Notes under the pieces: model-generated | What the model was told of the DNA's origin: nothing | Database searches by the model: none | Seen by the model: the letters and a program-made list of their open reading frames with translations, nothing else | DNA from: Gammaproteobacteria bacterium | GTDB taxonomy: Bacteria; Pseudomonadota; Gammaproteobacteria; Burkholderiales; Rhodocyclaceae | NCBI GenBank assembly: GCA_029289265.1 | Contig: JARFTX010000030.1 | Span: forward strand, 1-42,467 | Length of the DNA: 42,467 nt | Direction: 5' to 3' | In this document: positions 1 to 9,439 of the stretch, piece by piece | Position numbering within the stretch: position 1 is the first letter of the stretch | Layout: the number at the start of each line of letters is the position of its first letter | Position numbers and translations under genes: made by a program

Positions 1-2881
1 GGCGCTGCGCCTTGTAGCCCCACTCGATCATGCCCTTGCGGATCAGCTTGATGGTCGCCGGGTCCTTCGCGGTGAGGAAGGCCATCGCCGCCGCGGTGCC
101 GGGGTTGAACGACTTCTTGCCCTGCTTGCGCAGGAGGTTCCTCATCTTGATCGAGACGTCGCCGAAGTCGATGTCGACCGGGCAGGGCTTCTCGCACTTG
201 TGGCAGACCGTGCAGTGGTCGGCGACGTCCTCGAACTCGGCCCAGTGCGCGAGCGAGACGCCCCGGCGCGTCTGCTCCTCGTAGAGCAGCGCCTCGATCA
301 GCAGCGAGGTCGACAGGATCTTGTCGCGCGGGCTGTAGAGGAGGTTTGCGCGCGGCACGTGGGTCGAGCACACCGGCTTGCACTTGCCGCAGCGCAGGCA
401 GTCCTTGATGTCGTGCGCGATGTCGCCGATCTCGGTCTGCTCCATGATCAGCGACTCGTGGCCCATCAGGTTGAAGCTCGGCGTGTAGGCGTTGTCGAGG
501 TTGCCGGTGATCGCGCCGCCGCGCATCAGCTTGCCGCGGTTGAAGTGTCCCTGCGGGTCGACCTGCTGCTTGTAGCGCCAGTAGCCCGCCATCTCCTCGT
601 CGGTGAGGTAGTCGAGCTTGGTGATGCCGATGCCGTGCTCGCCGGAGATCACGCCTCCGAGCGAGCGCGCCAGCGCCATGATGCGGTCGACCGCGCGGTT
701 GGCGGTCTGCAGCATCGCGTAGTGGTCGGAGTTCACCGGGATGTTGGTGTGCACGTTGCCGTCGCCGGCGTGCATGTGCAGCGCGACGAAGACGCGCCCG
801 CGCAGCACTTCGCGGTGGATCTCGTCGATGCGCGCGAGCACCGGCCGGAACACCACGCCGTCGAAGATCTTGTCGAGCCGGGGCTTGAGCTCGCGCGTCC
901 ACGACACCCGCACCGAGTAATCCTGCAGGCGGTGGAAGAGCACCGGATCGGCAGCGCGGTTGGTGAGCTCGCCGGCTTCGACGCCGTACTCGGCGAAGGT
1001 GCGTTCGGCCTCGGCGAGCGGCAGGTCGAGGTGGTCGAGCAGCCACTGCCAGCGCCGCCGCACCGCCGCGACGTAGTCGAGCGCGGCCTGCCGCCGGTCA
1101 CCGATCAGCACCGCGGCATCGAGGTTGGCGTCGCCCTGGTCGAGCGGCAGCTCGCCGGCGAGGAACGCGGCAAGTGCGTCGCACAACTCCAGCTTGTTCT
1201 GCGTCGACAGCTCGATGTTGATGCGCTCGATGCCGTCGCAGTAGTCGCCCATGCGCGGGAGCGGGATCACCACGTCCTCGTTTACCTTGAACGCGTTGGT
1301 GTGGCGCGAGATCGCCGCGGTGCGCGAGCGGTCGAGCCAGAAGCGCTTGCGCTCCTCGGGCGAGGCGGCGATGAAGCCCTCGGCCGAGCGCAGGTTGCAC
1401 ATCCGCACCACGTCCGAGGCGGCGCCCATCACCGCGGCCTCGTCGTGGCCGACGATGTCGCCGATCAGCACCATCTTGGGCCGGCCGTGGCGCTTCGCCT
1501 TGGTGGTGTAGCCGACCGCGCGCACGTAGCGCTCGTCCAGATGCTCGAGCCCGGCGAGCTGTACGCCGGCGGCGTGGCCGGCGCCGCCCGGCTTGAAGTA
1601 GTCGGTGATCTCGACGATCGCCGGCACGGCCTCGCGCACCTGGCCGAAGAACTCCAGGCACACGGTGCGCGTGACCGGCGGCATCTTGTGCAGCACCCAG
1701 CGCGCGGCGACGATGATGCCGTCGGTGCCTTCCTTCTGCACCCCCGGCAGCCCACCGAGGAACTTGTCGGTGACGTCCTTGCCGAGCCCGGTCTTGCGGC
1801 AGCTCGCGCCGGGCATGGTGAGCGTCTCCTCGCCGAGCGTCTTGCGCCCCGAGGCGTCGAAGCGGCGCAGGCGGAACGCGACCGTCTCCTGCTCGTGGAT
1901 CTTGCCGAGGTTGTGGTTCACCCGCTCGACCTCGAGCCAGTTGCCGTCGGGCGTGACCATCTTCCACCAGGCCAGGTTGTCGAGCGCGGTGCCCCAAAGC
2001 ACGGCCTTCTTGCCGCCGGCGTTCATCGCGATGTTGCCGCCGATGCAGGAGGCCTCGGCCGAGGTCGGGTCGACGGCGAAGACGCGACCGGCCGCCGCGG
2101 CGGTTTCCGACACCCGCGCCGTGATCACGCCGGCGCCGGTGCGGATCGTCGCCACCGGCGTGGCGAGTCCCGGCAGCGCGATCTCCTCGACCGGGCCGAG
2201 GTCGATCAGCTTCTCGGTGTTGATCACCACCGAGCGCGCATCGAGCGGCACCGCACCGCCCGTGTAGCCGGTGCCGCCGCCGCGCGGGATGATGGTGAGG
2301 CCGAGTTCGATCGAGTCGCGCACCAGCGGGCCGATCTCTTCCTCGGTGTCGGGGCGCAGCACGACGAAGGGGTACTCGACGCGCCAGTCGGTCGCATCCG
2401 TGACGTGGGTGACGCGGGCGTGGCCGTCGAAGCAGATGTTGTCGCGGCGGGTATGGCGCGCAAGCGTCTTGAGCACGCGCTTCCTGAGCGCCGCGGTCTC
2501 ATCGAAGAACAGCGCGAAGCGCTCGACGCAGGTGCCGGCGGCGCGCACCAGCGCGGCGACGCGGGCGCTGCGCTCGGGATCCTCGGCGACGCTCGCCTCG
2601 CGGCGCTTCTCGACCTCGCCCAGGCGGTGGCGCAGCGCGCCGATCAGCGCCTCGCGGCGGTCGCGGTTCTCCAGCAGGTCGTCCTGCAGGTAGGGGTTGC
2701 GCTCGACCACCCAGATGTCGCCGAGCACCTCGTAGAGCATGCGCGCCGAGCGGCCGGTGACGCGCTCGCCGCGCAGCGACTCGAGCGTCTGCCAGGCCTC
2801 GGCGCCGAGCAGGCGGATGACGATCTCGCGGTCGGAGAACGACGTGTAGTTGTAAGGGATCTCTCGCAGGCGCAGGGTCAT
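1..2881 (-). CDS. FAD-linked oxidoreductase with DUF3683 N-terminus and two 4Fe-4S motifs (partial, C-terminus off the left edge)
   Basis: This is a large D-2-hydroxyacid dehydrogenase-like flavoprotein (D-lactate, glycolate or D-2-hydroxyglutarate type) expected to pass electrons through Fe-S clusters to the respiratory chain. The frame is open from the ATG at 2881 to the window edge (960 codons). The start [20 protein letters not shown] is typical of DUF3683. A type-4 FAD-binding domain follows, with [10 protein letters not shown] near residue 200 and [10 protein letters not shown] near 280. The FAD-oxidase C-terminal domain shows [14 protein letters not shown] near 705 and [14 protein letters not shown] near 750. 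Two CxxCxxCxxxC clusters sit at C828/C831/C834/C838 and C890/C893/C896/C900-P. Related proteins of this architecture run to roughly 1,280 residues, so about a quarter is missing. The substrate cannot be fixed from sequence; D-lactate-like is my best guess. A palindrome lies just upstream. Confidence 0.93.
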   Translation of the reverse strand, partial: MTLRLREIPYNYTSFSDREIVIRLLGAEAWQTLESLRGERVTGRSARMLYEVLGDIWVVERNPYLQDDLLENRDRREALIGALRHRLGEVEKRREASVAEDPERSARVAALVRAAGTCVERFALFFDETAALRKRVLKTLARHTRRDNICFDGHARVTHVTDATDWRVEYPFVVLRPDTEEEIGPLVRDSIELGLTIIPRGGGTGYTGGAVPLDARSVVINTEKLIDLGPVEEIALPGLATPVATIRTGAGVITARVSETAAAAGRVFAVDPTSAEASCIGGNIAMNAGGKKAVLWGTALDNLAWWKMVTPDGNWLEVERVNHNLGKIHEQETVAFRLRRFDASGRKTLGEETLTMPGASCRKTGLGKDVTDKFLGGLPGVQKEGTDGIIVAARWVLHKMPPVTRTVCLEFFGQVREAVPAIVEITDYFKPGGAGHAAGVQLAGLEHLDERYVRAVGYTTKAKRHGRPKMVLIGDIVGHDEAAVMGAASDVVRMCNLRSAEGFIAASPEERKRFWLDRSRTAAISRHTNAFKVNEDVVIPLPRMGDYCDGIERINIELSTQNKLELCDALAAFLAGELPLDQGDANLDAAVLIGDRRQAALDYVAAVRRRWQWLLDHLDLPLAEAERTFAEYGVEAGELTNRAADPVLFHRLQDYSVRVSWTRELKPRLDKIFDGVVFRPVLARIDEIHREVLRGRVFVALHMHAGDGNVHTNIPVNSDHYAMLQTANRAVDRIMALARSLGGVISGEHGIGITKLDYLTDEEMAGYWRYKQQVDPQGHFNRGKLMRGGAITGNLDNAYTPSFNLMGHESLIMEQTEIGDIAHDIKDCLRCGKCKPVCSTHVPRANLLYSPRDKILSTSLLIEALLYEEQTRRGVSLAHWAEFEDVADHCTVCHKCEKPCPVDIDFGDVSIKMRNLLRKQGKKSFNPGTAAAMAFLTAKDPATIKLIRKGMIEWGYKAQR

Positions 2882-2916
2882 CGACGTTTCCGGAGGGAAG
2901 TGCAGCGGAACAGAGA

Positions 2917-2943
2917 ATTTTAGCTTATTGCGACGCAATAAGC
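2917..2943 (-). promoter_or_regulatory. Palindromic operator candidate beside a -10 hexamer, upstream of the FAD/Fe-S oxidoreductase
   Basis: Positions 2923-2943 form a perfect inverted repeat: arm GCTTATTGCG, one central base, and the complementary arm CGCAATAAGC. On the minus strand it is immediately followed by TAAAAT (plus 2917-2922), a 5/6 match to a sigma-70 -10 box, about 36 bases before the ATG at 2881. The palindrome would fill the -10/-35 spacer, the usual place for a repressor site. No good -35 hexamer is visible, which could mean a weak or activator-dependent promoter. The cognate regulator is unknown; none is encoded nearby. Confidence 0.6.
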
Positions 2944-3007
2944 AGGCTCGATCAAGTCCATGATTGCTACAGGGTATTGATTACGCTTGCTTCTTCCCGC
3001 AAGAGCG

Positions 3008-3445
3008 TCACAGGAAGGGCAGGGCGAGCACGCCGTAGCGGAGAAACTTGCCGATCGCCATCCATACCAGGCAGGCCGCCCAGTTCAGCCGCAGCCAGCC
3101 GGCTGCGGCGCACAGCCCGTCGCCGACCACCGGCGCCCAGGACAGCAGCAGCACCGGTGCGCCCCAGCGCCGCGCCCAGTCGAGACGGCTCATGTCGGTA
3201 CGGTTGGGCACCAGGCGGCCGATCAGGTAGGTGCTCATGCCCCCCAGCGTGTTGCCGAGGGTCGCGACCGCCAGCGCCGCCGGCAACTGGTCGGGATGAA
3301 GCGCAAGCACGCCGACGAGCACGATCTCGGAGCTTCCGGGCAGCAGCGTCGCCGACAGGAAGGCCGAGAGGAACAGGCCGGCAAGGCTTGCGTTGGGCCC
3401 GGGGTCGAAGCCGGTGAGCAGGGACGATAGTGACGAGAGATCCAT
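3008..3445 (-). CDS. YqaA-type small membrane protein (DedA/VTT-related)
   Basis: This 145-residue integral inner-membrane protein resembles YqaA, a short relative of the DedA/SNARE-associated (VTT) family. Visible segments are a hydrophobic helix at about 20-50 containing the re-entrant-like SATLLPGSSEIVLVG, a second region at about 55-78 with the family glycines (LGNTLGGMSTYLIG), and further helices near 95-115 and 120-142. DedA proteins are linked to membrane homeostasis and lipid-carrier scrambling, but short YqaA homologues have no established substrate. The ATG at 3445 gives a full-length product. It is same-strand with the oxidoreductase and 126 bases upstream of it, but the palindrome between them suggests separate control. 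Confidence 0.85.
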   Translation of the reverse strand: MDLSSLSSLLTGFDPGPNASLAGLFLSAFLSATLLPGSSEIVLVGVLALHPDQLPAALAVATLGNTLGGMSTYLIGRLVPNRTDMSRLDWARRWGAPVLLLSWAPVVGDGLCAAAGWLRLNWAACLVWMAIGKFLRYGVLALPFL

Positions 3446-3569
3446 CGGCGTGGGGGCGCCCGAGCGCCATGGCTGGATGGCTGTCCCGCCGCCCGCATCG
3501 GGTGCGGTGCGGTGGCGCGGTCGATGCTCGGGACAGGTGATGCGGTCGTAGAAGGGTGATGCGGGGCGT

Positions 3570-4439
3570 TCAGACGGTTTCGAAGAACACCAGGTCGCGC
3601 TCGACTTCGTTCGCGGAGAAACCGCAGCCGATCCGCCCCGGCCCGATCAGCGGCACCTCGCCGCCCTTGACGCAACGCTCGCCGCCGCTTTCGTCGACGA
3701 CATAGCAGCCGTTGGTGCTGTGGTCGATCAATACGAAACCATTGCGGCGCCGCTCGATGCGGCAATGCTGGCGCGAGGCGCGCGGATCCATGATCACCAC
3801 GTCGTTGCCCAGCTCGCGTCCCAGCAGCAGGATGGGGCGCTGATCGTCGAGGAGCAGGTTCTCCGCCTGGTGGCGGATGCGCAGCCGTTGTGCGAGTTTG
3901 GTCGCGGGCGGCAGCGAGACGACGGACTCGGGTTTGCGGGCGACCGAGAACAGCGGCCACTCGAGGTCTTCCAGCTCCGGGCGCTCGACCGTGTCGGGCC
4001 GGGCGAAATGCCGTGTCGCCGTGGGCAACTGCATCACCGCCGCGGCCGTCGCGAGCGCCTGGCCGCCCTTGGCGGCTGCGGCGAGGCGCATGGCGACCTC
4101 GACCCCGTCGCCCTGCGGCATGGCGCCGGTCGCGACGACCCCGTGGTGAATGCCGGCACGGATCGCCAGACGCTGACCGCGCAGCGGCGGCAAGGTCTGC
4201 GTGCGCTCGAGCATCTCGCAGGTCGCGAGCACGGCCTGCTCGGAGCGCTCGAAGGTCGCGCACACCAGCATGTCGTCCTTGCGCACGTGGGTGCCGTGAT
4301 ACGCCTCGACCGCCAGGTCGATGCGGCGTACGCAGCGCTCGACCACATGACGCGCCTCGAGGTCGCCCCCGAGGGCGTCGTGGCTCGGCCCGCCGACGAC
4401 TTCGACCACTACTACGGAGAGGTTCTTGCGCTCGCCCAT
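3570..4439 (-). CDS. Cyclase-homology domain fused to a C-terminal FHA domain
   Basis: This 289-residue cytoplasmic protein has two parts. Residues about 5-150 resemble a class III nucleotidyl cyclase: RAGIHHGVVATG (94-105) and GDGVEVAMRLAAAAKGG (110-126) match the core around the catalytic helix. The first metal-binding Asp position appears to be Glu (VVVEVVGG, E13), and the Asn of the canonical VNxAxRL is Glu114. Catalysis is therefore doubtful, although Asp55/56 and Arg118 remain. Residues about 200-285 are an FHA domain with the expected phosphothreonine-binding residues: G207-R208, S222-R-Q-H225 and STNG (N243). It probably works as a phosphopeptide-binding signalling or scaffold protein. 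No kinase or phosphatase gene lies beside it, so its partner is unknown. It is transcribed toward the YqaA-type gene. Confidence 0.82.
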   Translation of the reverse strand: MGERKNLSVVVVEVVGGPSHDALGGDLEARHVVERCVRRIDLAVEAYHGTHVRKDDMLVCATFERSEQAVLATCEMLERTQTLPPLRGQRLAIRAGIHHGVVATGAMPQGDGVEVAMRLAAAAKGGQALATAAAVMQLPTATRHFARPDTVERPELEDLEWPLFSVARKPESVVSLPPATKLAQRLRIRHQAENLLLDDQRPILLLGRELGNDVVIMDPRASRQHCRIERRRNGFVLIDHSTNGCYVVDESGGERCVKGGEVPLIGPGRIGCGFSANEVERDLVFFETV

Positions 4440-4552
4440 GTCACGATTCGTTTGGATGTTCGCGCTGCCAGACCCCGCGGGCGGTTGCAGCGGCTATTCG
4501 GTTCATGATGATGAAACGTTCATGGCGATGCAAGTGCTAATGCAGCGCATCG

Positions 4553-5467
<915 letters not shown>

Positions 5468-5496
5468 TGCGAGGATCCTCGGGAAAAGCGGCGCCC

Positions 5497-5502
5497 ATTA
5501 TA
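5497..5502 (-). promoter_or_regulatory. Candidate -10 box for ttcA
   Basis: The minus strand reads TATAAT here, 29 bases before the ttcA ATG. No recognisable -35 is present at 16-18 bases; that region is a G run on the minus strand. The call rests on the perfect -10 and its position alone. Confidence 0.35.
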
Positions 5503-5572
5503 TCGCCTCGCCGGATTGTGCCCCCCCCGATTCGGCCACGACTCGGCCACGATTCCGCCGCGGGCGTGCGGG

Positions 5573-6325
5573 TCAGAGATGCACGCTGCGTCCGCCGTCG
5601 ACCGCGATGATCTGTCCGGTCACATAGGGTGCGTCGAGGATCAGGAAGCGCACGGTCCGGGCGATGTCGGAGGCGTCGCCGCGGCGCCCGAGCGGGGTGG
5701 CGGCGAGGATCGCCGCGCGCTCGGCGGGCGGGAACTGGCCCGGATCTTCGGGCCACTCGATCACCCCCGGCGCGACGCCGTTCACGCGCACCTCGGGTGC
5801 GAGTTCGAGTGCCAGCGCGCGGGTGAGTCCGGCGAGTCCCGCCTTGGCAACCGAATACAGCGGATAGCCGCGCAGCGGCCGATCGGCATGGATGTCGACG
5901 ATGTTCACGATCGCGCCGCGCGCCGCGCGCAGCGCCGGTGCCGCCGCCTGCGAAAGAAAGAGCGGGCCCTTGAGGTTCGAGCCGATCAAGTCGTTCCAGG
6001 CATCCAGGCCGATTCTGCCGAGGGGCGTGGCAAAGAAGCTCGATGCGTTATTCACGAGCGCGTCGAGCCGCCCATGCCGGGCGAGCACGGCCTCGACCAG
6101 CGCCTCGGGTTCGCCGTCCCGGGCGAGATCGGCCCGGACCGTCCAGGCCGAACCTGGGCGCTCGCTGTTCAGCGCGTCGGCAAGCGCCTGGGCTTCAGCC
6201 GAGGCGCTGCGGTAATGCAGTGCCACGGTCGAGCCGGCTGCGTGCAGCGTGCGGGCGATCTCCGCGCCGACGCGCCGTGCGGCGCCCGTCACCAGTGCGA
6301 CCGGTGCTTGGTGCTCACCCTTCAT
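5573..6325 (-). CDS. Pteridine reductase-like short-chain dehydrogenase
   Basis: This NADPH-dependent SDR probably reduces dihydropterins (pteridine reductase/dihydromonapterin reductase type). I start at the ATG at 6325, giving 250 residues. An in-frame ATG 75 bases further out adds a non-family 25-residue tail. The cofactor motif TGAARRVG is at 13-20 and NNAS at 92-95. The catalytic Ser of ordinary SDRs is replaced by Asp144, followed by Y157-x3-K161. This Asp, with Tyr 13 residues later, is the pattern of trypanosomatid PTR1 and its bacterial relatives, which supports the pterin assignment over a generic SDR. It is divergent from the MidA-like gene. The actual substrate is inferred. Confidence 0.88.
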   Translation of the reverse strand: MKGEHQAPVALVTGAARRVGAEIARTLHAAGSTVALHYRSASAEAQALADALNSERPGSAWTVRADLARDGEPEALVEAVLARHGRLDALVNNASSFFATPLGRIGLDAWNDLIGSNLKGPLFLSQAAAPALRAARGAIVNIVDIHADRPLRGYPLYSVAKAGLAGLTRALALELAPEVRVNGVAPGVIEWPEDPGQFPPAERAAILAATPLGRRGDASDIARTVRFLILDAPYVTGQIIAVDGGRSVHL

Positions 6326-6416
6326 TGCTTCGGCATCCACTCCGTATCCGTTCGGGTCCGCCGTCTCGGCGCCGCCTCGGTGCCCGATCCTGGCGGCCAC
6401 CGCGTGTCGGGCAGTC

Positions 6417-6422
6417 TAGAAT
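6417..6422 (+). promoter_or_regulatory. Candidate -10 box for the MidA-like gene
   Basis: TAGAAT (5/6 match to TATAAT) lies 27 bases upstream of the ATG at 6450 in the only relatively AT-rich part of the divergent gap. No convincing -35 was found. Confidence 0.3.
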
Positions 6423-6449
6423 ACGCGCTTTCGCCGCCATCCCGCCGCC

Positions 6450-7610
6450 ATGTCACTACCCCAGCCTTCGCCCGACGCCCTCGAACACAGCGCCCGACTC
6501 GCCGATGCGATCCGCGCCACGATCGCCGAGGCCGGCGGCTGGATTCCCTTCACCCGCTACATGGAACTCGCGCTCTACGCGCCGGGCATGGGGTATTACA
6601 GCGGCGGGGCGCGAAAGTTCGGGCCGGGCGGCGATTTCATCACTTCGCCCGAACTGACGCCCCTGTTCGGCCAGGCGCTGGCGGTCCAGGTCGAGCAGGT
6701 GATGCGGGCCTCGCGACCGGTCGTGCTGGAGGTCGGTGCCGGCACCGGCCTGCTCGCCGCCGACCTGCTGCTGGAGCTCGAACGGCGCGGCGCGCTGCCC
6801 GAGCGCTACGACATTCTCGAAGTCTCGGGCGAACTGAGGATGCGCCAGGCCGAGACGCTGGCGCGCGCGGCCGCTCATCTGGCCGATCGCGTCCATTGGC
6901 TCGACGCGCTGCCGGAGCGCTTCGCCGGGGCGCTGATCGCCAACGAAGTACTCGACGTGATGCCGGTGCATGTGCTCGCCTCGCGCCCCGAGGGGCTGTT
7001 CGAGCGCGGCGTCGCCCTCGACGACGTCGGGGCTCCGCGCTGGGCCGACCGTCCTGCGGCCGGTCTGGTGGCGAAGCGTGCCGAGGCGCTGGATCTGCCG
7101 GTCCCGCTGGAGGGCGAATACGTCACCGAGCTCAATCTCGCGGGGCGCGACTGGATTGCGCAATGGGGTGCGCGGCTCGAGGCCGGCGCGCTGCTGCTGA
7201 TCGACTACGGCTATCCGCGCGCGGAGTACTACCTGCCCTCGCGTTCGAGCGGCACCTTGCTGTGCTACTACCGCCACCAGGCGCATGGCGACCCGTTCCT
7301 GTGGCCGGGCCTGAACGACATCACCGCCTTCGTGGACTTCACGACGATCGCCGAGGCCGGCCACGAGGCCGGGCTGGAGGTGCTCGGCTACACCAATCAG
7401 GCGCACTTCCTGTTCAACTGCGGCATCCTCGATTGTCTCGGCCGGCGCGGCCCCGGGGAGAGCGCCGACTACATTCGCGCCGCGCGTGCCGTGCAGCGCC
7501 TGACCACGCCGCAGGAAATGGGCGAGCTGTTCAAGGTGCTGGCCTTCGGCAAGGGGCTTGCGGAGCCGCTGATCGGTTTCGTGCGCGGCGATCGGCTCCA
7601 CACCCTGTAA
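6450..7610 (+). CDS. MidA/NDUFAF7-like SAM-dependent methyltransferase
   Basis: This 386-residue protein belongs to the DUF185/Methyltransf_28 family. Its mitochondrial member NDUFAF7 (MidA) dimethylates an arginine of a complex I subunit; bacterial members are not well characterised. Evidence: the N-terminal block FTRYMELALYAPGMGYYSGG (residues about 35-54), FGPGGDFITSPELTPLFG, the SAM-binding motif VLEVGAGTGLLAADLL (about 92-107), and the central IANEVLDVMPVH. The length fits the family. It is divergent from the pteridine reductase and convergent with the hydrolase. A complex I target would match the NDUFA9-like gene 3 kb away, but no nuo genes are in the window. Confidence 0.93.
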   Translation: MSLPQPSPDALEHSARLADAIRATIAEAGGWIPFTRYMELALYAPGMGYYSGGARKFGPGGDFITSPELTPLFGQALAVQVEQVMRASRPVVLEVGAGTGLLAADLLLELERRGALPERYDILEVSGELRMRQAETLARAAAHLADRVHWLDALPERFAGALIANEVLDVMPVHVLASRPEGLFERGVALDDVGAPRWADRPAAGLVAKRAEALDLPVPLEGEYVTELNLAGRDWIAQWGARLEAGALLLIDYGYPRAEYYLPSRSSGTLLCYYRHQAHGDPFLWPGLNDITAFVDFTTIAEAGHEAGLEVLGYTNQAHFLFNCGILDCLGRRGPGESADYIRAARAVQRLTTPQEMGELFKVLAFGKGLAEPLIGFVRGDRLHTL

Positions 7611-7640
7611 GCCGGCCGTGTCGTCGCGGCAGCGGGTGCT

Positions 7641-8447
7641 TCAGTCGATGTGATCCGCGAGCCAGTCGGCGATGCGCTCGGCGACCTTCTGCCAGTCGCG
7701 CTCGAGCATCACCCCGTGGCCCATGTCGGGGAAGATCTCGGCTTCGGTGCCGTAAGCCGTCGCCGTCATGTGGACCTGCGAGGCGGGGATCAACTGGTCG
7801 TGTTCGGCCCCCAGCACCAGCAGCGGCGCCTCGTGCACGCGCGACGGGCGGGGCAGATCGAACAGGGTCATGTCCCAGATCGCGCGGTGCGATTCCGGCT
7901 GGCAGCGGTGGTAGTAGCGCGCGAGCGTCTGGGCGTCGATCGACTGGTGGAAGAGGGCGTCGCGCAGGCTCTCGGGATGGGGCTGGCCGCCGCTCAGCAG
8001 CCGATTGAGGTCGGCCAGCAGCGACGGGCGGTTCATCATCAGTCCGAGCATCGAGCCCAGCAGGCCTTGCGGCGGCACCGAGCACAGCAGCACGGCGGCC
8101 GCGGCATCGTTCGCCTCGAGATACTTCTGCACCACCATGCCGCCCATCGAATGGCCGATGAGCGCGGGTGCGGCGGGCAGTTGCTGCGCGACCGCGGCGA
8201 CGTCGGCGACGTAGTCGGCGATCGAGAACTGGTCGAGGTGGCCGTGCCCGCGGCTCGCGCCGTGGCCCGACAGCGACAGCGCGTAGCAGGCGAAGCCGCG
8301 CGCCGCGAAGTAGGGCAGAAAATGTTCCTCCCAGCACCAGGCAGCGGTGTAGGCGCCATGGATGAAGAGCAGCGGCGTGGCGAAAGCCGGCGCCCCCGCC
8401 GGCGCGTGCGTGATGACCTCGAGGTCGCCGAAGCGCGAGCGGTTCAT
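7641..8447 (-). CDS. Alpha/beta hydrolase
   Basis: This 268-residue soluble hydrolase has the nucleophile elbow GHSMGG (Ser100), an oxyanion-hole HG at 30-31 (LLFIHGAYTAAW), a likely acid Asp in LGAEHDQLIP, and the catalytic His in DMGHGVML. The triad is therefore complete, but the fold is too general to name the substrate (esterase, lipase-like or thioesterase). The ATG at 8447 overlaps the stop of the upstream GST gene by four bases (ATGA) and is preceded by a strong GGAGG inside the GST reading frame. The two genes are translationally coupled. Confidence 0.92.
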   Translation of the reverse strand: MNRSRFGDLEVITHAPAGAPAFATPLLFIHGAYTAAWCWEEHFLPYFAARGFACYALSLSGHGASRGHGHLDQFSIADYVADVAAVAQQLPAAPALIGHSMGGMVVQKYLEANDAAAAVLLCSVPPQGLLGSMLGLMMNRPSLLADLNRLLSGGQPHPESLRDALFHQSIDAQTLARYYHRCQPESHRAIWDMTLFDLPRPSRVHEAPLLVLGAEHDQLIPASQVHMTATAYGTEAEIFPDMGHGVMLERDWQKVAERIADWLADHID

Positions 8448-9064
8448 TTCGGTACCTCCATGCCGCGCTTGACGGCAGCGCGCGCGCCCATGGTCTCGAA
8501 CCAGCGCTTGACGGCCGGGTAGCGCTTGAGGTCCATGCCCTGCCAGTCGTGGCGGGCGATCCAGGGATAGACCGCGATGTCGGCGACCGAGTATTCGGTT
8601 CCGGCGAGCCAATCCCGATCGGTGAGCCGGGCGTCGAGCACCCCGTAGAGACGGGCGGCCTCCTTCGAGTAGCGGTCGATCGCGTAGGGGATGAGCTCCG
8701 GCGCGAAGCGCAGGAAGTGGTGGGCCTGGCCGAGCATCGGCCCGACCTGGCCCATCTGGAACATCAGCCACTGGATCGTCTCCAGCCGCACGCGCAGGTC
8801 GGCGGGCAGCAGGCGCCCGGTCTTGCCGGCCAGATAGAGCAGGATCGCGCCGGACTCGAAAACGGTGATCGGTGTGCCGCCCGGCCCTTCGGAGTCGACG
8901 ATCACCGGGATCTTGCTCGCCGGGCTCAGCGCGACGAACGCCGGTTCGAACTGCTTGCGCTGGGTGATGTCGATCGGGCGCACCTCGTAGGGCAGGCCCA
9001 GCTCCTCGAGCGCGATCGAGATCTTCCGCCCGTTGGGCGTGCTCCACGTGTACAGGGTGATCAT
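8444..9064 (-). CDS. yfcG: Nu-class glutathione S-transferase (YfcG-like disulfide reductase)
   Basis: This 206-residue GST has an N-terminal thioredoxin-like domain beginning MITLYTWSTPNGRK, with the TPNG glutathione-site motif (9-12), SPASKIPVIVD and FESGAILLYLA. The all-helical C-terminal domain contains GPMLGQAHHF and YSVADIAVYPW. These match Nu-class GSTs such as E. coli YfcG, which act mainly as glutathione-dependent disulfide reductases. I prefer the ATG at 9064, where the fold begins, over one nine codons upstream. It is the first gene of a two-gene unit with the hydrolase. Confidence 0.93.
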   Translation of the reverse strand: MITLYTWSTPNGRKISIALEELGLPYEVRPIDITQRKQFEPAFVALSPASKIPVIVDSEGPGGTPITVFESGAILLYLAGKTGRLLPADLRVRLETIQWLMFQMGQVGPMLGQAHHFLRFAPELIPYAIDRYSKEAARLYGVLDARLTDRDWLAGTEYSVADIAVYPWIARHDWQGMDLKRYPAVKRWFETMGARAAVKRGMEVPK

Positions 9065-9157
9065 GGCTTGTTCTCTGTCCGGGCTGGGCACGGCCGCCGC
9101 GTTTGCCGGCGGTCGTCCGATCGGGTTCTAATGAGCACTTTGGGGCCGGAGTGGCGC

Positions 9158-9355
9158 ATGCTCAAGTGGGTCGTCGTAATCGTCCTGCTGGTGCTCGTGA
9201 CCGGGCTGTTCCGCGAGCGCCTGGCGCGTACGGTGCGCCTCGGGCGCCTGCCGGGCGACCTGAGCTTCACCTTCCGCGGCCGCGCCTATCATTTCCCCTT
9301 CACCAGCACGGTGCTGCTCTCGCTGCTCGCCTGGCTGGCGCTGCAGGTCCTCTGA
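9158..9355 (+). CDS. DUF2905 small membrane protein
   Basis: This 65-residue protein has the plan of DUF2905: a hydrophobic helix at about 4-19 (WVVVIVLLVLVTGLF), a polar middle RLGRLPGDLSFTFRGR, and a second helix FPFTSTVLLSLLAWLAL. I start at 9158 because GGAG lies seven bases upstream; the in-frame ATG at 9131 has no Shine-Dalgarno. Family function is unknown. It is divergent from the GST gene and convergent with cca. Confidence 0.85.
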   Translation: MLKWVVVIVLLVLVTGLFRERLARTVRLGRLPGDLSFTFRGRAYHFPFTSTVLLSLLAWLALQVL

Positions 9356-9439
9356 CCGGCGTCCTCGCCGCCGGCTTCCCGCGTCCTGCCGCGTGGGCGC
9401 CTCGGTCCTGCGATGCTGTCCAGCCGTGAGCGGCGCGGA

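Noticed and set aside
200-2923. Very long open plus-strand frame opposite the FAD/Fe-S oxidoreductase
   Set aside because: The minus frame carries [13 protein letters not shown] and CxxC motifs. The plus frame is Arg/Val/His-rich with no domain, the usual antisense artefact of high-GC codon use.
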